From Bacteroidota bacterium (GTDB taxonomy: Bacteria; Bacteroidota; Bacteroidia; Bacteroidales; UBA4417), in NCBI GenBank assembly GCA_013376995.1, contig JACAAZ010000018.1, positions 1-64,000 of the forward strand: a DNA stretch of 64,000 nucleotides, given 5' to 3'. Both the position numbers and the translations under genes were made by a program. Shown in pieces: positions 8,582 through 16,725 of the stretch. Each line of letters begins with the position of its first letter. Within the stretch, counting starts at the first letter, position 1. The notes under the pieces were generated by a model, which made no database searches, was not told where the DNA came from, and saw nothing but the letters and a program-made list of their open reading frames with translations.

Positions 8582-9385
8582 ATGTTCTCCCGGTACATAA
8601 AAAGAATCTTCCCATTGGTATTGATCATGGGATTACAATTTGGCAGTTTGTATGCTCAGGACAGTATTCCTGCTGCACCCGTTCCTCCCAGGCTGGTCAA
8701 CGATTTCGCGGGAATTTTGTCAAACGATGAAAGGGAGACTTTGGAGCAAAAGCTTGTTGCTTTCAACGATTCGACTTCTACCCAGATTTCTGTTGTGATT
8801 GTTAATTCCCTTGCCGGTTATGATCCTTCTGACTATGCACAGCGTCTAGGTCAGAAATGGGGTGTGGGCGGATCAAAATTCAATAATGGTTTTGTAGTTC
8901 TTGTAAAGCCAAAAACCTCTTCAGAAAAAGGGGAAGCCTTCATTGCAACCGGCTATGGAGTGGAGAAGGAAGTTCCTGACGCAACTGCATGGGATATTGT
9001 GAATAACGAAATGATTCCCCGTTTCAGGCAAAATGATTATTATGGCGGAATCGATGCTGCTGTTAACACCCTCTTTAAATTCACCTCCGGAGAGTATAAA
9101 GCATCCACCTACGGAAAGAACAAGAACAAAGGAAGGAGCGTTGGCGTAATCCTGGTGCTGTTTATCCTTGCATTTATTTTCTTCACGCGCGGAAGAAATA
9201 ACCGGAATATTAACCGTGGATCTTCTTCTTCCATGTTATGGCCATTCCTTTTCGGTGCAGGCATGGGAAGTAGCTGGGGTAATTCCTCAGGAAGTGGAGG
9301 CGGTGGCTTTGGCGGCGGCGGAGGAGGCTTTGGCGGCTTCGGAGGCGGTGGATTTGGTGGCGGTGGAGCCGGCGGGAGTTGGTAG
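8582..9385 (+). CDS. TPM-domain protein, exported, glycine-rich tail (YgcG-like)
   Basis: 267 residues. A signal peptide (about 1-25, ending SLYAQ) precedes a TPM domain (about 35-165) with the hallmark LVNDFAGILS near its start and ..GYGVEKEVPDATAWDI.. in the middle. A membrane segment follows at about 188-203 (VGVILVLFILAFIFF), with basic residues on its cytoplasmic side. The C-terminus is almost pure glycine and serine (GGGGFGGGG runs). This is the classical YgcG-type layout: an extracytoplasmic TPM domain anchored by one helix. It closes the LemA-TPM-TPM cluster. The function is not established. Confidence 0.9.
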   Translation: MFSRYIKRIFPLVLIMGLQFGSLYAQDSIPAAPVPPRLVNDFAGILSNDERETLEQKLVAFNDSTSTQISVVIVNSLAGYDPSDYAQRLGQKWGVGGSKFNNGFVVLVKPKTSSEKGEAFIATGYGVEKEVPDATAWDIVNNEMIPRFRQNDYYGGIDAAVNTLFKFTSGEYKASTYGKNKNKGRSVGVILVLFILAFIFFTRGRNNRNINRGSSSSMLWPFLFGAGMGSSWGNSSGSGGGGFGGGGGGFGGFGGGGFGGGGAGGSW

Positions 9386-9396
9386 GGAGGCGATGA

Positions 9397-9566
9397 TCAT
9401 TCGATAGTCATTTCCGCCAGCTGGCGGATCATTCAATAGCCATTTGGTAGTCAGTCTATAGTTATTCGATGGTCATTCGATGGTCATTCGATGGTCATTC
9501 GATGGTCATTCGATGGTCATTCGATAGTCAAACAATAGTTAATCGGTAGTCATTCAGTGGTCATTC
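9397..9566. repeat. Intergenic repeat: 11-bp tandem units plus palindrome
   Basis: Five perfect copies of CGATGGTCATT run from 9467 to 9521, with degenerate copies on both sides (9397-9466 and 9522-9566). Embedded at 9413-9428 is the perfect 16-bp palindrome TCCGCCAGCTGGCGGA. The palindrome plus its flanks (GTCATTT...GGATCATTCAAT) recurs almost unchanged at 56174-56203. No open frame is preserved, and this is the main content of the gap between the TPM gene and norB. Confidence 0.85.
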
Positions 9567-9673
9567 TTTGCTTGAAGGCAATGGGAGCAGTCCTGACGAA
9601 AACATAATTACATCCTTTTCGTTCACGAAAAGAAATTCATCCGGAAAACCTTTCTAAATAGCAAGTACGTCGT

Positions 9674-9701
9674 GTCTTACTGAGCGTAGCCGAAGTAAGA
9701 C
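9674..9701. repeat. REP-like palindrome (GTCTTACT...AGTAAGAC)
   Basis: An 8-bp inverted repeat encloses GAGCGTAGCCGA. The overall form, a short stem around GAGCGTAG.CGA, resembles palindromic intergenic repeats seen in many environmental genomes. It lies 8 bases past the 3' end of norB, so it may also act as its transcript-end hairpin. Confidence 0.6.
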
Positions 9702-9708
9702 CCGGGGA

Positions 9709-11040
9709 TCAGCGTGCAAAAATGTATTGCCTAATCATTTTCAGTGCAGGCAAAAACACCATGAGAATCCCACCGAAGATAATAGTTCCGGTAACGGCAA
9801 CTACAGCAAGGTAAGGTCTAACCTGCAGCATGATCTCCTGGAAAGTAAGTTTATCCTGGATCACCAGGTATCCTTTAAGAATACCGGCGAATATTAATGC
9901 AAGCCAGAAAAACAGGAGTACAATATTCATGATCCAGAACCCTATGGAAATGGATAAAGCCTGGCCTTTACTGAATTGTTTACCTGTGATATCTGGAATC
10001 ATGAACAGGCATGAAGCAATAAGTATCATTGTATTGATGCCAATCGTACTTCCCATAGCATGGGCAACTGTAAGATGTGTTCCATGGGTGAAAATATTGA
10101 CTGCAGGTATGGATAAGCTGATAGCAAGTACAAGGTTCAAAAGTATCCATACATCTGAAGCTACGATAAATCTGACCGCTAAGAGATGAAAATCCTGACG
10201 GGATTTTGTCAGGTTCTTCTTCCAGTTCCAAATGATCTTACCTAAAATGATCAGTTCAGTCATACTGATCCCATAAGCAATATACCTGATCCACAAAGCA
10301 TTGGGGACAATATAGATATGATGGGCCCAATTGAAGATCAGGTTGATCAACCCGAGGAAATACATGACAAAAGCGAGAGTAGAAGTCGAGATAGTATGAT
10401 CATTCTTGATACGGTCCATCAGGAAAATTGCTGTTCCATATATTAGCATATTCCAGGATCCTACCAGCGAACCACCAGCTTTCCATTGAACGGTAAGGTC
10501 CCTGACCAGGTTATCCCTGAAATAAGGAAATACCCATAGATTGGATTCCATATAAGTAAAAAGGAAGAAGAATATCCCGGTACCCCACATCCAGATATAA
10601 ACGGGCCAGGGATCCTTTTTACCAAAGACCGTCCTGAAAAAATTATATCCAAACATAATCCAGGAAAGGATAATAGGAATTGCAAAAACAGGCGGGAACT
10701 CCCAGTATTCACGCCCGCCGAATTTACCTGATAGATAAGAACCAACGACAAGTAAGCCAATTATAATAAAGACCCATAGATGGACCTTTACCAGTTTAAG
10801 CGAATAAATACTGACATTACAGTATTTTGATACATAATAATAGATCCCGCCAACAGAACTCATGAAAATCCAGGCTATTACCAATGAAACGTGCAACGGC
10901 CGATTTTCAATAAAAGGAATACCATTGAAAAAGGACGGAATTATAAATTGAAATGCCCCAAGGATACCGAACAAAACTCCTCCTGTTAGTGAAGCTATAG
11001 CAAACAGGATGAAATATATACTAATTTCCTTTTTCATCAT
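9709..11040 (-). CDS. norB: NorB-like heme-copper family subunit (nitric oxide reductase-like, variant active site)
   Basis: About 443 residues and twelve membrane helices, the size of the catalytic subunit of cytochrome c-dependent NO reductase. Aligned by eye to cNorB it keeps H50 (low-spin heme b), H240/H241 (two FeB ligands, WAHHIY), E262 and H327 (heme b3). However, the helix that should carry the third FeB histidine and the catalytic glutamates (about 186-206, WKAGGSLVGSWNML) has neither His nor Glu, and the second low-spin heme ligand is M329 in AHAMGS instead of His. NO reduction is therefore uncertain. The start is taken at 11040 because a GGAAAGGGA ribosome site precedes it; a longer in-frame start lies at 11067. 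It overlaps norC. Confidence 0.82.
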   Translation of the reverse strand: MMKKEISIYFILFAIASLTGGVLFGILGAFQFIIPSFFNGIPFIENRPLHVSLVIAWIFMSSVGGIYYYVSKYCNVSIYSLKLVKVHLWVFIIIGLLVVGSYLSGKFGGREYWEFPPVFAIPIILSWIMFGYNFFRTVFGKKDPWPVYIWMWGTGIFFFLFTYMESNLWVFPYFRDNLVRDLTVQWKAGGSLVGSWNMLIYGTAIFLMDRIKNDHTISTSTLAFVMYFLGLINLIFNWAHHIYIVPNALWIRYIAYGISMTELIILGKIIWNWKKNLTKSRQDFHLLAVRFIVASDVWILLNLVLAISLSIPAVNIFTHGTHLTVAHAMGSTIGINTMILIASCLFMIPDITGKQFSKGQALSISIGFWIMNIVLLFFWLALIFAGILKGYLVIQDKLTFQEIMLQVRPYLAVVAVTGTIIFGGILMVFLPALKMIRQYIFAR

Positions 11041-11458
11041 TCCCTTTCCAGTTAACTGTTCCATCATAATTAATTGTAAAACGCTTTACAGGTGAAACGC
11101 CGGTCTTATCTGTATAAACAAGGAAGGCAATAAGATCATCGACTTCGGTTGCAGACAAATGAAAATTGGGCATCCGTTCAGAGCCATTTTGCAGAAATAT
11201 CCTGATATAGGCCGGGCCCTTACCTTCTGCCGAAACAACATTGGTCAGGTCTGGCCCCATAAACCCGCCAAGACCATAGATCTGGTGACAAGCTATGCAG
11301 TTTTTCCTTTGAAAGATCAGCTTTCCTTTCTTCGATGACTCGTTTCTCCACTTAACGCCTTTATCAATGGCAGTACCTGTGGTGTATATCACGATAGAGT
11401 AAATGAAAAAGGAGGAAACCAAAATGGCAGAAATGAACCTTTTCGTATTTAACCTCAT
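11021..11458 (-). CDS. norC: NorC-like membrane-anchored cytochrome c
   Basis: 145 residues. One N-terminal membrane helix (about 8-30) anchors a periplasmic monoheme cytochrome c domain with C54, C57 and H58 (NCIACH) and a probable methionine ligand in ERMPNF. In cytochrome c-dependent NO reductases this subunit passes electrons to NorB. The order norC-norB, the 20-base overlap (stop of norC inside norB) and the size all fit a norCB operon. The gene is divergent from the alternative complex III operon across a 730-base gap. No norD, norE or norQ-type genes are next to it. Confidence 0.85.
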   Translation of the reverse strand: MRLNTKRFISAILVSSFFIYSIVIYTTGTAIDKGVKWRNESSKKGKLIFQRKNCIACHQIYGLGGFMGPDLTNVVSAEGKGPAYIRIFLQNGSERMPNFHLSATEVDDLIAFLVYTDKTGVSPVKRFTINYDGTVNWKGNDEKGN

Positions 11459-12188
11459 GGACGTTTTGTCAGTATTGAAATTTTTAAGCTGCTAATATAG
11501 ATTCTTTCTACTCATTAATTTATACGTAACATCTTCAATTGTGTAAACTCAAATCTATTAAATAATAGCCTGCACATTATTAAACCTGTATAAACCATTA
11601 TGTTGACACCCTAAAATTCAATTGTCTGTTTGAACTACATACGATTACATATACTTCAATAATATCGTTTAGCTGACTATAACAAAATGCAAAAAACATT
11701 CAGCCTTCTTCACATGCAAGAATATGCGAACTCATCAACTTTCATTGACGAATTGCCTGTTAAAAGCAAAACAACTTTATTAATTTACCGAATTTATTTG
11801 CCAATTAATTTGAATATTTCTTTATTATGAAAGACTATTTAGGTATTCAACTACTCTTTTCTTTGATTAAGAATCATTATTTAGAAATCTTCGCTCAAAA
11901 CTTTGATCTTGTATATGAGTAGTTTACTTCAAGTATAAAGTGAAAAAACATTATTTAGACTAATTCTAAACTACTAATAATTCCTTTTTCTTGTATATTC
12001 CTATTGTTCACATATTTAATAATTTATAAATTCGCTGAGTTGTGAAGACTTTAACAGCCTGGTTTACTCATTATCAGCTATCATTGCTTTATAAACCCTG
12101 ATTGAACTCAACAAAGTGATATATTTTCTCCTGCCTGTTTCTCACAAGTGACCGGCAGGAAGTATACCCAGTTAACCATTTACGACGT
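11459..12188. other. 730-bp non-coding region between divergent norCB and act operons
   Basis: This is the longest gene-free stretch in the window and is strongly AT-rich. It must hold promoters for both norCB and actA. I found no clean TAnnTTTG box, no perfect FNR/CRP-type palindrome (TTGAT-N4-ATCAA) and no strong hairpin. A 47-codon open frame at 11687-11830 is the longest and is not convincing. Confidence 0.6.
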
Positions 12189-13649
12189 ATGCCCAAACAC
12201 GCAGCGATCAAACGAAAGGTTGTCAGATTGACATTAGCAGTTTCTTTTTCCCTTATCCTTTCAGGGGTATTTCTATCTGCAACCAAAGATGAAGGGTACC
12301 AAAAAGGCAAGCAGATTTTTGAAAAAAACTGTGCTGTCTGTCATAAGATCAGCACCGAAAAACTTGTCGGGCCTGGTCTTAAGGATGTTACCAAGCGTCG
12401 CGACAAAGCATGGATGCGAAAATTCATCCGTGGGTCTCAGGACCTGGTTAAATCCGGTGACAAAACAGCCAACGAGGTTTTTAAGGCTAATGGAATGATC
12501 CCAATGCCGGATCATAAATTCCTTACCGATGATGATCTTACCAACCTTATAGGCTATATCGAAAACTTCAAACCCGAAGCAGCCAGGGCCGTTACCGTTG
12601 ATATTACCAAGAAAGACGGCTTTACGAATGAAGAAATAAAACGCGGAGAACGCCTCTTTATGGGAGTAATTCCATTTGAAAAAGGCATAACGCTGAATTG
12701 TTCCTCCTGTCATGCTACGCAAAACACGGATACCCTTAATTTCAATCCTTCCTTATACGACCTGTCTGTTGCCTGGAGCGAGCCCAATGGCACTAATGTA
12801 TACCAGGTACTATCCGTTCCCACTTCCCAGAGGATGACTGATGCACACAAGGGTTTGCAATTATCCGACAAGGAGATCTACGATATTACTGCTTACTTCT
12901 CAGTGATCGCTAAGACTGGTCTAACCAATGAGAAGACCTTTCCCGCCAGGTTATTATTATTCCTGGTATTGGGATTCCTGATGGCACTGGCCCTGGCAGA
13001 CCTGATTTACTTCAAAAAAGTTAAATACAAGCTGGTTCATATCCTTATTATTGTCGGCGGCCTGTCTGTCCATACTACCATGGCTATCCAGGAAGGGATC
13101 AAACTTGGACGGACCAAGAACTACGCACCTGACCAGCCTATCAAGTTTTCACATAAGGTTCATGCAGGGCAAAACAAAACGGATTGCCAGTATTGTCATA
13201 GCATAGCTACTTACAGTAAATCTGCAGGCATCCCCTCCCCCAGCCTGTGCATGAATTGCCACAAGGTTGTTACCCAGGGAACCAGGTCTGGTAAATTTGA
13301 GATTAATAAAATCTACAGGGCTATTCAGTCAGGAAAATCCATTCCATGGGTACGGATTCATAAATTACCTGATCATGTTTTCTTTAGCCATGCCCAGCAT
13401 GTTGAGGTCGGAAAGGTGAAATGCCAGGAATGTCATGGCAGGGTTGAAGAAATGGACCTTGTAAAACAGGCTGCTGACCTTTCCATGGGATGGTGCGTTA
13501 ACTGTCACCGCAGGACCGCAGTTCAATTCACTGATAACAAATATTACGACTCCTATAAGAAACTTCATGAAAAGCTGAAAGCCGGTGGCATGACCAAAGT
13601 GACCGTCGAAAAAATCGGTGGACTGGACTGCTCAAAATGCCATTATTAG
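12189..13649 (+). CDS. actA: Alternative complex III subunit A, multiheme cytochrome c
   Basis: 486-residue subunit of the quinol:cytochrome c/oxidase oxidoreductase alternative complex III. After an N-terminal hydrophobic signal/anchor (about 11-31) come a monoheme domain (C48-H52, CAVCH) and a second CxxCH at C171-H175. Two hydrophobic segments follow at about 255-305. A C-terminal pentaheme module has CQYCH (from C333), CMNCH, CQECH, CVNCH and a final CSKCH four residues from the end. That gives seven heme-binding motifs, i.e. the canonical pentaheme ActA fused to extra N-terminal cytochrome c domains. It is the first gene of the act block, 40 bases before actB. Confidence 0.92.
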   Translation: MPKHAAIKRKVVRLTLAVSFSLILSGVFLSATKDEGYQKGKQIFEKNCAVCHKISTEKLVGPGLKDVTKRRDKAWMRKFIRGSQDLVKSGDKTANEVFKANGMIPMPDHKFLTDDDLTNLIGYIENFKPEAARAVTVDITKKDGFTNEEIKRGERLFMGVIPFEKGITLNCSSCHATQNTDTLNFNPSLYDLSVAWSEPNGTNVYQVLSVPTSQRMTDAHKGLQLSDKEIYDITAYFSVIAKTGLTNEKTFPARLLLFLVLGFLMALALADLIYFKKVKYKLVHILIIVGGLSVHTTMAIQEGIKLGRTKNYAPDQPIKFSHKVHAGQNKTDCQYCHSIATYSKSAGIPSPSLCMNCHKVVTQGTRSGKFEINKIYRAIQSGKSIPWVRIHKLPDHVFFSHAQHVEVGKVKCQECHGRVEEMDLVKQAADLSMGWCVNCHRRTAVQFTDNKYYDSYKKLHEKLKAGGMTKVTVEKIGGLDCSKCHY

Positions 13650-13689
13650 GAATCAATAAAAAATTGTAAAAACTAGCCCATTTATACTA

Positions 13690-16668
13690 ATGGAAAAGAA
13701 ATACTGGAAAAGCCTTGAAGAACGTAATGACCTTCCTATGGAAAATCCGGGAAGGCAGGACGAGGATGCTTCAAAATCATTGCTTGAATTGATAGATGAA
13801 GAGGTAACCAACAAACCTTCATCGAGGCGTAACTTCCTGAAATTTGCCGGCTTCAGTTTCGCTACAGCCGCCATTGCCAGCAGTTGCAAAAACCCTGTTA
13901 ACACTGCCATCCCGCTTCTCAATAAACCTGAAGAACTTACTCCGGGCATGGCTAATTACTACGCCTCCAGTTATTTTGACGGTCATGATTACTGCAGCGT
14001 GCTTGTGAAAGTGCGCGATGGCAGGCCTATTAAGATTGAAGGGAATGATTTATCATCTTTCAATAAAGGTGGAACATCAGCACGGGTTCAGGGATCTGTC
14101 CTCAGTTTATACGATGATGGCGGAAGAATAAAATTCCCTATGATCGGGGGAAAGGAAACTACCTGGAATGCTGTTGACCAGCAGGTTACATCCAATCTGG
14201 CAGAAGCCCAGGGCTCAGGAAAATCCATTGTGATTCTTACCTCCACTATCATCAGTCCAACAACTCAAAAGATACTCGAAGAATTCAAGGCAAAATATCC
14301 TGTAACCAAAGTTGTGTCCTATGACCCGGTTTCAGCATCTGCAATTCTTCAGGCCAATAAAGATTGTTTTGGGATCCAGATCATCCCGGATTTGCATTTT
14401 GAAAAAGCAGATGTCATTGTCAGTTTTGGAGCTGATTTCCTTGGGACGTGGATATCGCCGGTAGAATATACCCGTCGCTGGGCTGATAGCCGCAGGCTTA
14501 CTGAAGAAAAGAAAACGATTTCACAATTATTCGTTATTGAATCAGGCCTTTCCCTTACCGGCGCAAATGCAGATCATCGAATAGCCATAAAGCCAAGTCA
14601 ACAGGCTGCAGCAATCCTGAATTTATACAATGAAATAGCTTCTGCTGCCGGTGGAAAAACTTTTAATGTTCCAGCATCAGTCGCAGACCTAAAGCCAGTT
14701 GCCAAAAAATTGCTGGAGGCTAAAGGAAAGTCTCTGGTTGTTTGCGGAATCAATGATCCTTCCTTACAGGTAGTTGTAAATGCCATTAACTCCATACTTG
14801 GCAATTACGGTACCACCATCGACCTGGGTGCTGCATTGAATATCCGCAAGGGAATGGACCAGGAGATGGACCAGCTGGTTCAGGATATGAATGCGGGAAA
14901 TGTAGGGGTACTGTTCTTCTACAATTCAAATCCAGCCTATAATTATGGTGATGCCCAGAAATTCCTGGATGGATTGAAAAAGGTATCCCTGGCCGTGAGT
15001 TTATCTACCGCAAGTGATGAGACATCAAAACTATGTGCTGTTGTAAGCCCTGATCATCATTATCTTGAATCATGGAATGATGCTGAACCAAAGAAAGGAA
15101 TGTTCACACTCCAGCAGCCTGCAATAAGAAATATATTCAATACACGCCAGGCACAGGATAGCTTCCTGAAATGGACAGGTTCTGCTGATGATATTCACAC
15201 CAGCCTTCAGAAATACTGGGAAGCCAACCTTTATGGCAAACAGTCGAAATATGCACGTTTCCAGGATTTCTGGAATCACTCACTGCAGGATGGAGTCTTC
15301 GAAATGGAAGCTCCTGCCTGGTCAATGCCTGCCTTCAACGGTAATGCAATTGATACTGCAGCCCAAACTGCCACGGCACCTCAGAAAACGGGTGATTTTG
15401 AACTTGTATTTTATGAAACCATCGCACTTGGTATCGGTAACAATGCCAATAATCCATGGATGATGGAAATGCCTGACCCAATCTCAAAAGTTTGTTGGGA
15501 TAATTTCGCAGCCGTTTCACCTAAAGACGCTGAGAAACTTGGTATAGAAACAGGTGACATGCTGAGGCTGGCAGAAGGCCTTGAGTTGCCGGCATTCATT
15601 CAGCCGGGACAGGCAGAAGGCACAATTGGAGTTGCTTACGGATATGGCAGGAAAGATACAGGTAAAGTTGCAGATAACACAGGCAGGAATGTATTCCCTT
15701 TTATGCATATTGAAAATGGTTTCCGGAAAACTGCCTTAGCTACCGGAAAACCAACTACTACTGGTGACAGCTATAAACTTGCCACCACCCAGATGCACCA
15801 TTCCATGGAAGGCCGTGCCATTGTCAGGGAAACTACCCTGGATGAATGGCAGAAAAAACCATCCGCAGGTAATGAAATGCACGAGGAAGTCCAGAAACAG
15901 AAATTCACGCTATATAAGGAGTTTGAATTTGCCGGGCATCATTGGGGAATGGGGATTGACCTGAATACCTGTACCGGATGCAGTGCATGCGTAATCGGAT
16001 GCCAGTCAGAAAACAATGTCGCTGTTGTTGGCAAGGAACAGGTTGCCATGACCCGTATCATGCATTGGATCAGGATCGACAGGTATTATTCCGAAGATCC
16101 TGTGAACCCGTCAGTTTATTTCCAACCTATCATGTGCCAGCAGTGCGATAATGCTCCCTGCGAGAATGTCTGCCCTGTATCTGCTACCAACCACAGTAAT
16201 GAGGGGTTAAACCAGATGGCTTACAACCGTTGTATCGGTACCAAGTATTGCATCAATAACTGTCCATATAAGGTCCGTCGTTTCAACTGGTTCCGCTATG
16301 CAACCAACGATGCCTTTGACTATAACATGAACTCTGACCTGGGACGCATGGTCCTTAACCCTGATGTAACGGTACGTGAGCGGGGGGTCGTCGAAAAATG
16401 CTCCTTCTGTGTTCAGCGTATCCAGGAAAAGAAGCTTCAGGCTAAGTTGGAAAACCGTGAATTGAAAGATGGAGATATTATGCCGGCTTGTGCCCAGGCA
16501 TGCCCATCGGGCGCTGTTGTATTCGGCGATCTCAATGACCCGGAAAGCAGGATATCCAAAATGTTTAACAATGAACGCAATTATCACCTGTTGGAGGAAA
16601 TCCATACCCTTCCATCTGTGGGTTACCTCACAAAAGTCAGGAACAGGGAAGCCGATAAGATTTCCTAA
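13690..16668 (+). CDS. actB: Alternative complex III subunit B, molybdopterin-oxidoreductase-like with Fe-S domain
   Basis: 992 residues. A twin-arginine signal (R46-R47, SSRRNFLKFAG) sits behind an unusual ~45-residue N-terminal extension, as is typical of this subunit. A large domain related to molybdopterin oxidoreductases (about 80-730) corresponds to the part that carries no cofactor in characterised complexes. From about C761 a ferredoxin-like domain has four cysteine clusters (CTGCSACVIGC, CQQCDNAPCENVC, CIGTKYCINNC, CSFC with CAQAC), enough for three 4Fe-4S and one 3Fe-4S centre as known for ActB. It acts on the periplasmic side, taking electrons from quinol oxidation toward ActA and ActE. 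Confidence 0.95.
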   Translation: MEKKYWKSLEERNDLPMENPGRQDEDASKSLLELIDEEVTNKPSSRRNFLKFAGFSFATAAIASSCKNPVNTAIPLLNKPEELTPGMANYYASSYFDGHDYCSVLVKVRDGRPIKIEGNDLSSFNKGGTSARVQGSVLSLYDDGGRIKFPMIGGKETTWNAVDQQVTSNLAEAQGSGKSIVILTSTIISPTTQKILEEFKAKYPVTKVVSYDPVSASAILQANKDCFGIQIIPDLHFEKADVIVSFGADFLGTWISPVEYTRRWADSRRLTEEKKTISQLFVIESGLSLTGANADHRIAIKPSQQAAAILNLYNEIASAAGGKTFNVPASVADLKPVAKKLLEAKGKSLVVCGINDPSLQVVVNAINSILGNYGTTIDLGAALNIRKGMDQEMDQLVQDMNAGNVGVLFFYNSNPAYNYGDAQKFLDGLKKVSLAVSLSTASDETSKLCAVVSPDHHYLESWNDAEPKKGMFTLQQPAIRNIFNTRQAQDSFLKWTGSADDIHTSLQKYWEANLYGKQSKYARFQDFWNHSLQDGVFEMEAPAWSMPAFNGNAIDTAAQTATAPQKTGDFELVFYETIALGIGNNANNPWMMEMPDPISKVCWDNFAAVSPKDAEKLGIETGDMLRLAEGLELPAFIQPGQAEGTIGVAYGYGRKDTGKVADNTGRNVFPFMHIENGFRKTALATGKPTTTGDSYKLATTQMHHSMEGRAIVRETTLDEWQKKPSAGNEMHEEVQKQKFTLYKEFEFAGHHWGMGIDLNTCTGCSACVIGCQSENNVAVVGKEQVAMTRIMHWIRIDRYYSEDPVNPSVYFQPIMCQQCDNAPCENVCPVSATNHSNEGLNQMAYNRCIGTKYCINNCPYKVRRFNWFRYATNDAFDYNMNSDLGRMVLNPDVTVRERGVVEKCSFCVQRIQEKKLQAKLENRELKDGDIMPACAQACPSGAVVFGDLNDPESRISKMFNNERNYHLLEEIHTLPSVGYLTKVRNREADKIS

Positions 16669-16725
16669 AATAATTGCAGCAAGAAAAGAATAAATAGTAA
16701 TCAATACTGATAACCTCTATCAATT

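Noticed and set aside
9397-9566. CRISPR-like array
   Set aside because: Units are 11 bp and directly abutting without spacers; no cas genes nearby.
11687-11830. 47-codon ORF in the norC-actA gap
   Set aside because: No recognisable motif, no promoter or ribosome site, and such a length is expected by chance in AT-rich sequence.
11459-12188. FNR/CRP-type binding palindrome
   Set aside because: Only scattered half-sites such as TTGA and TCAA were seen, none with proper spacing and symmetry.
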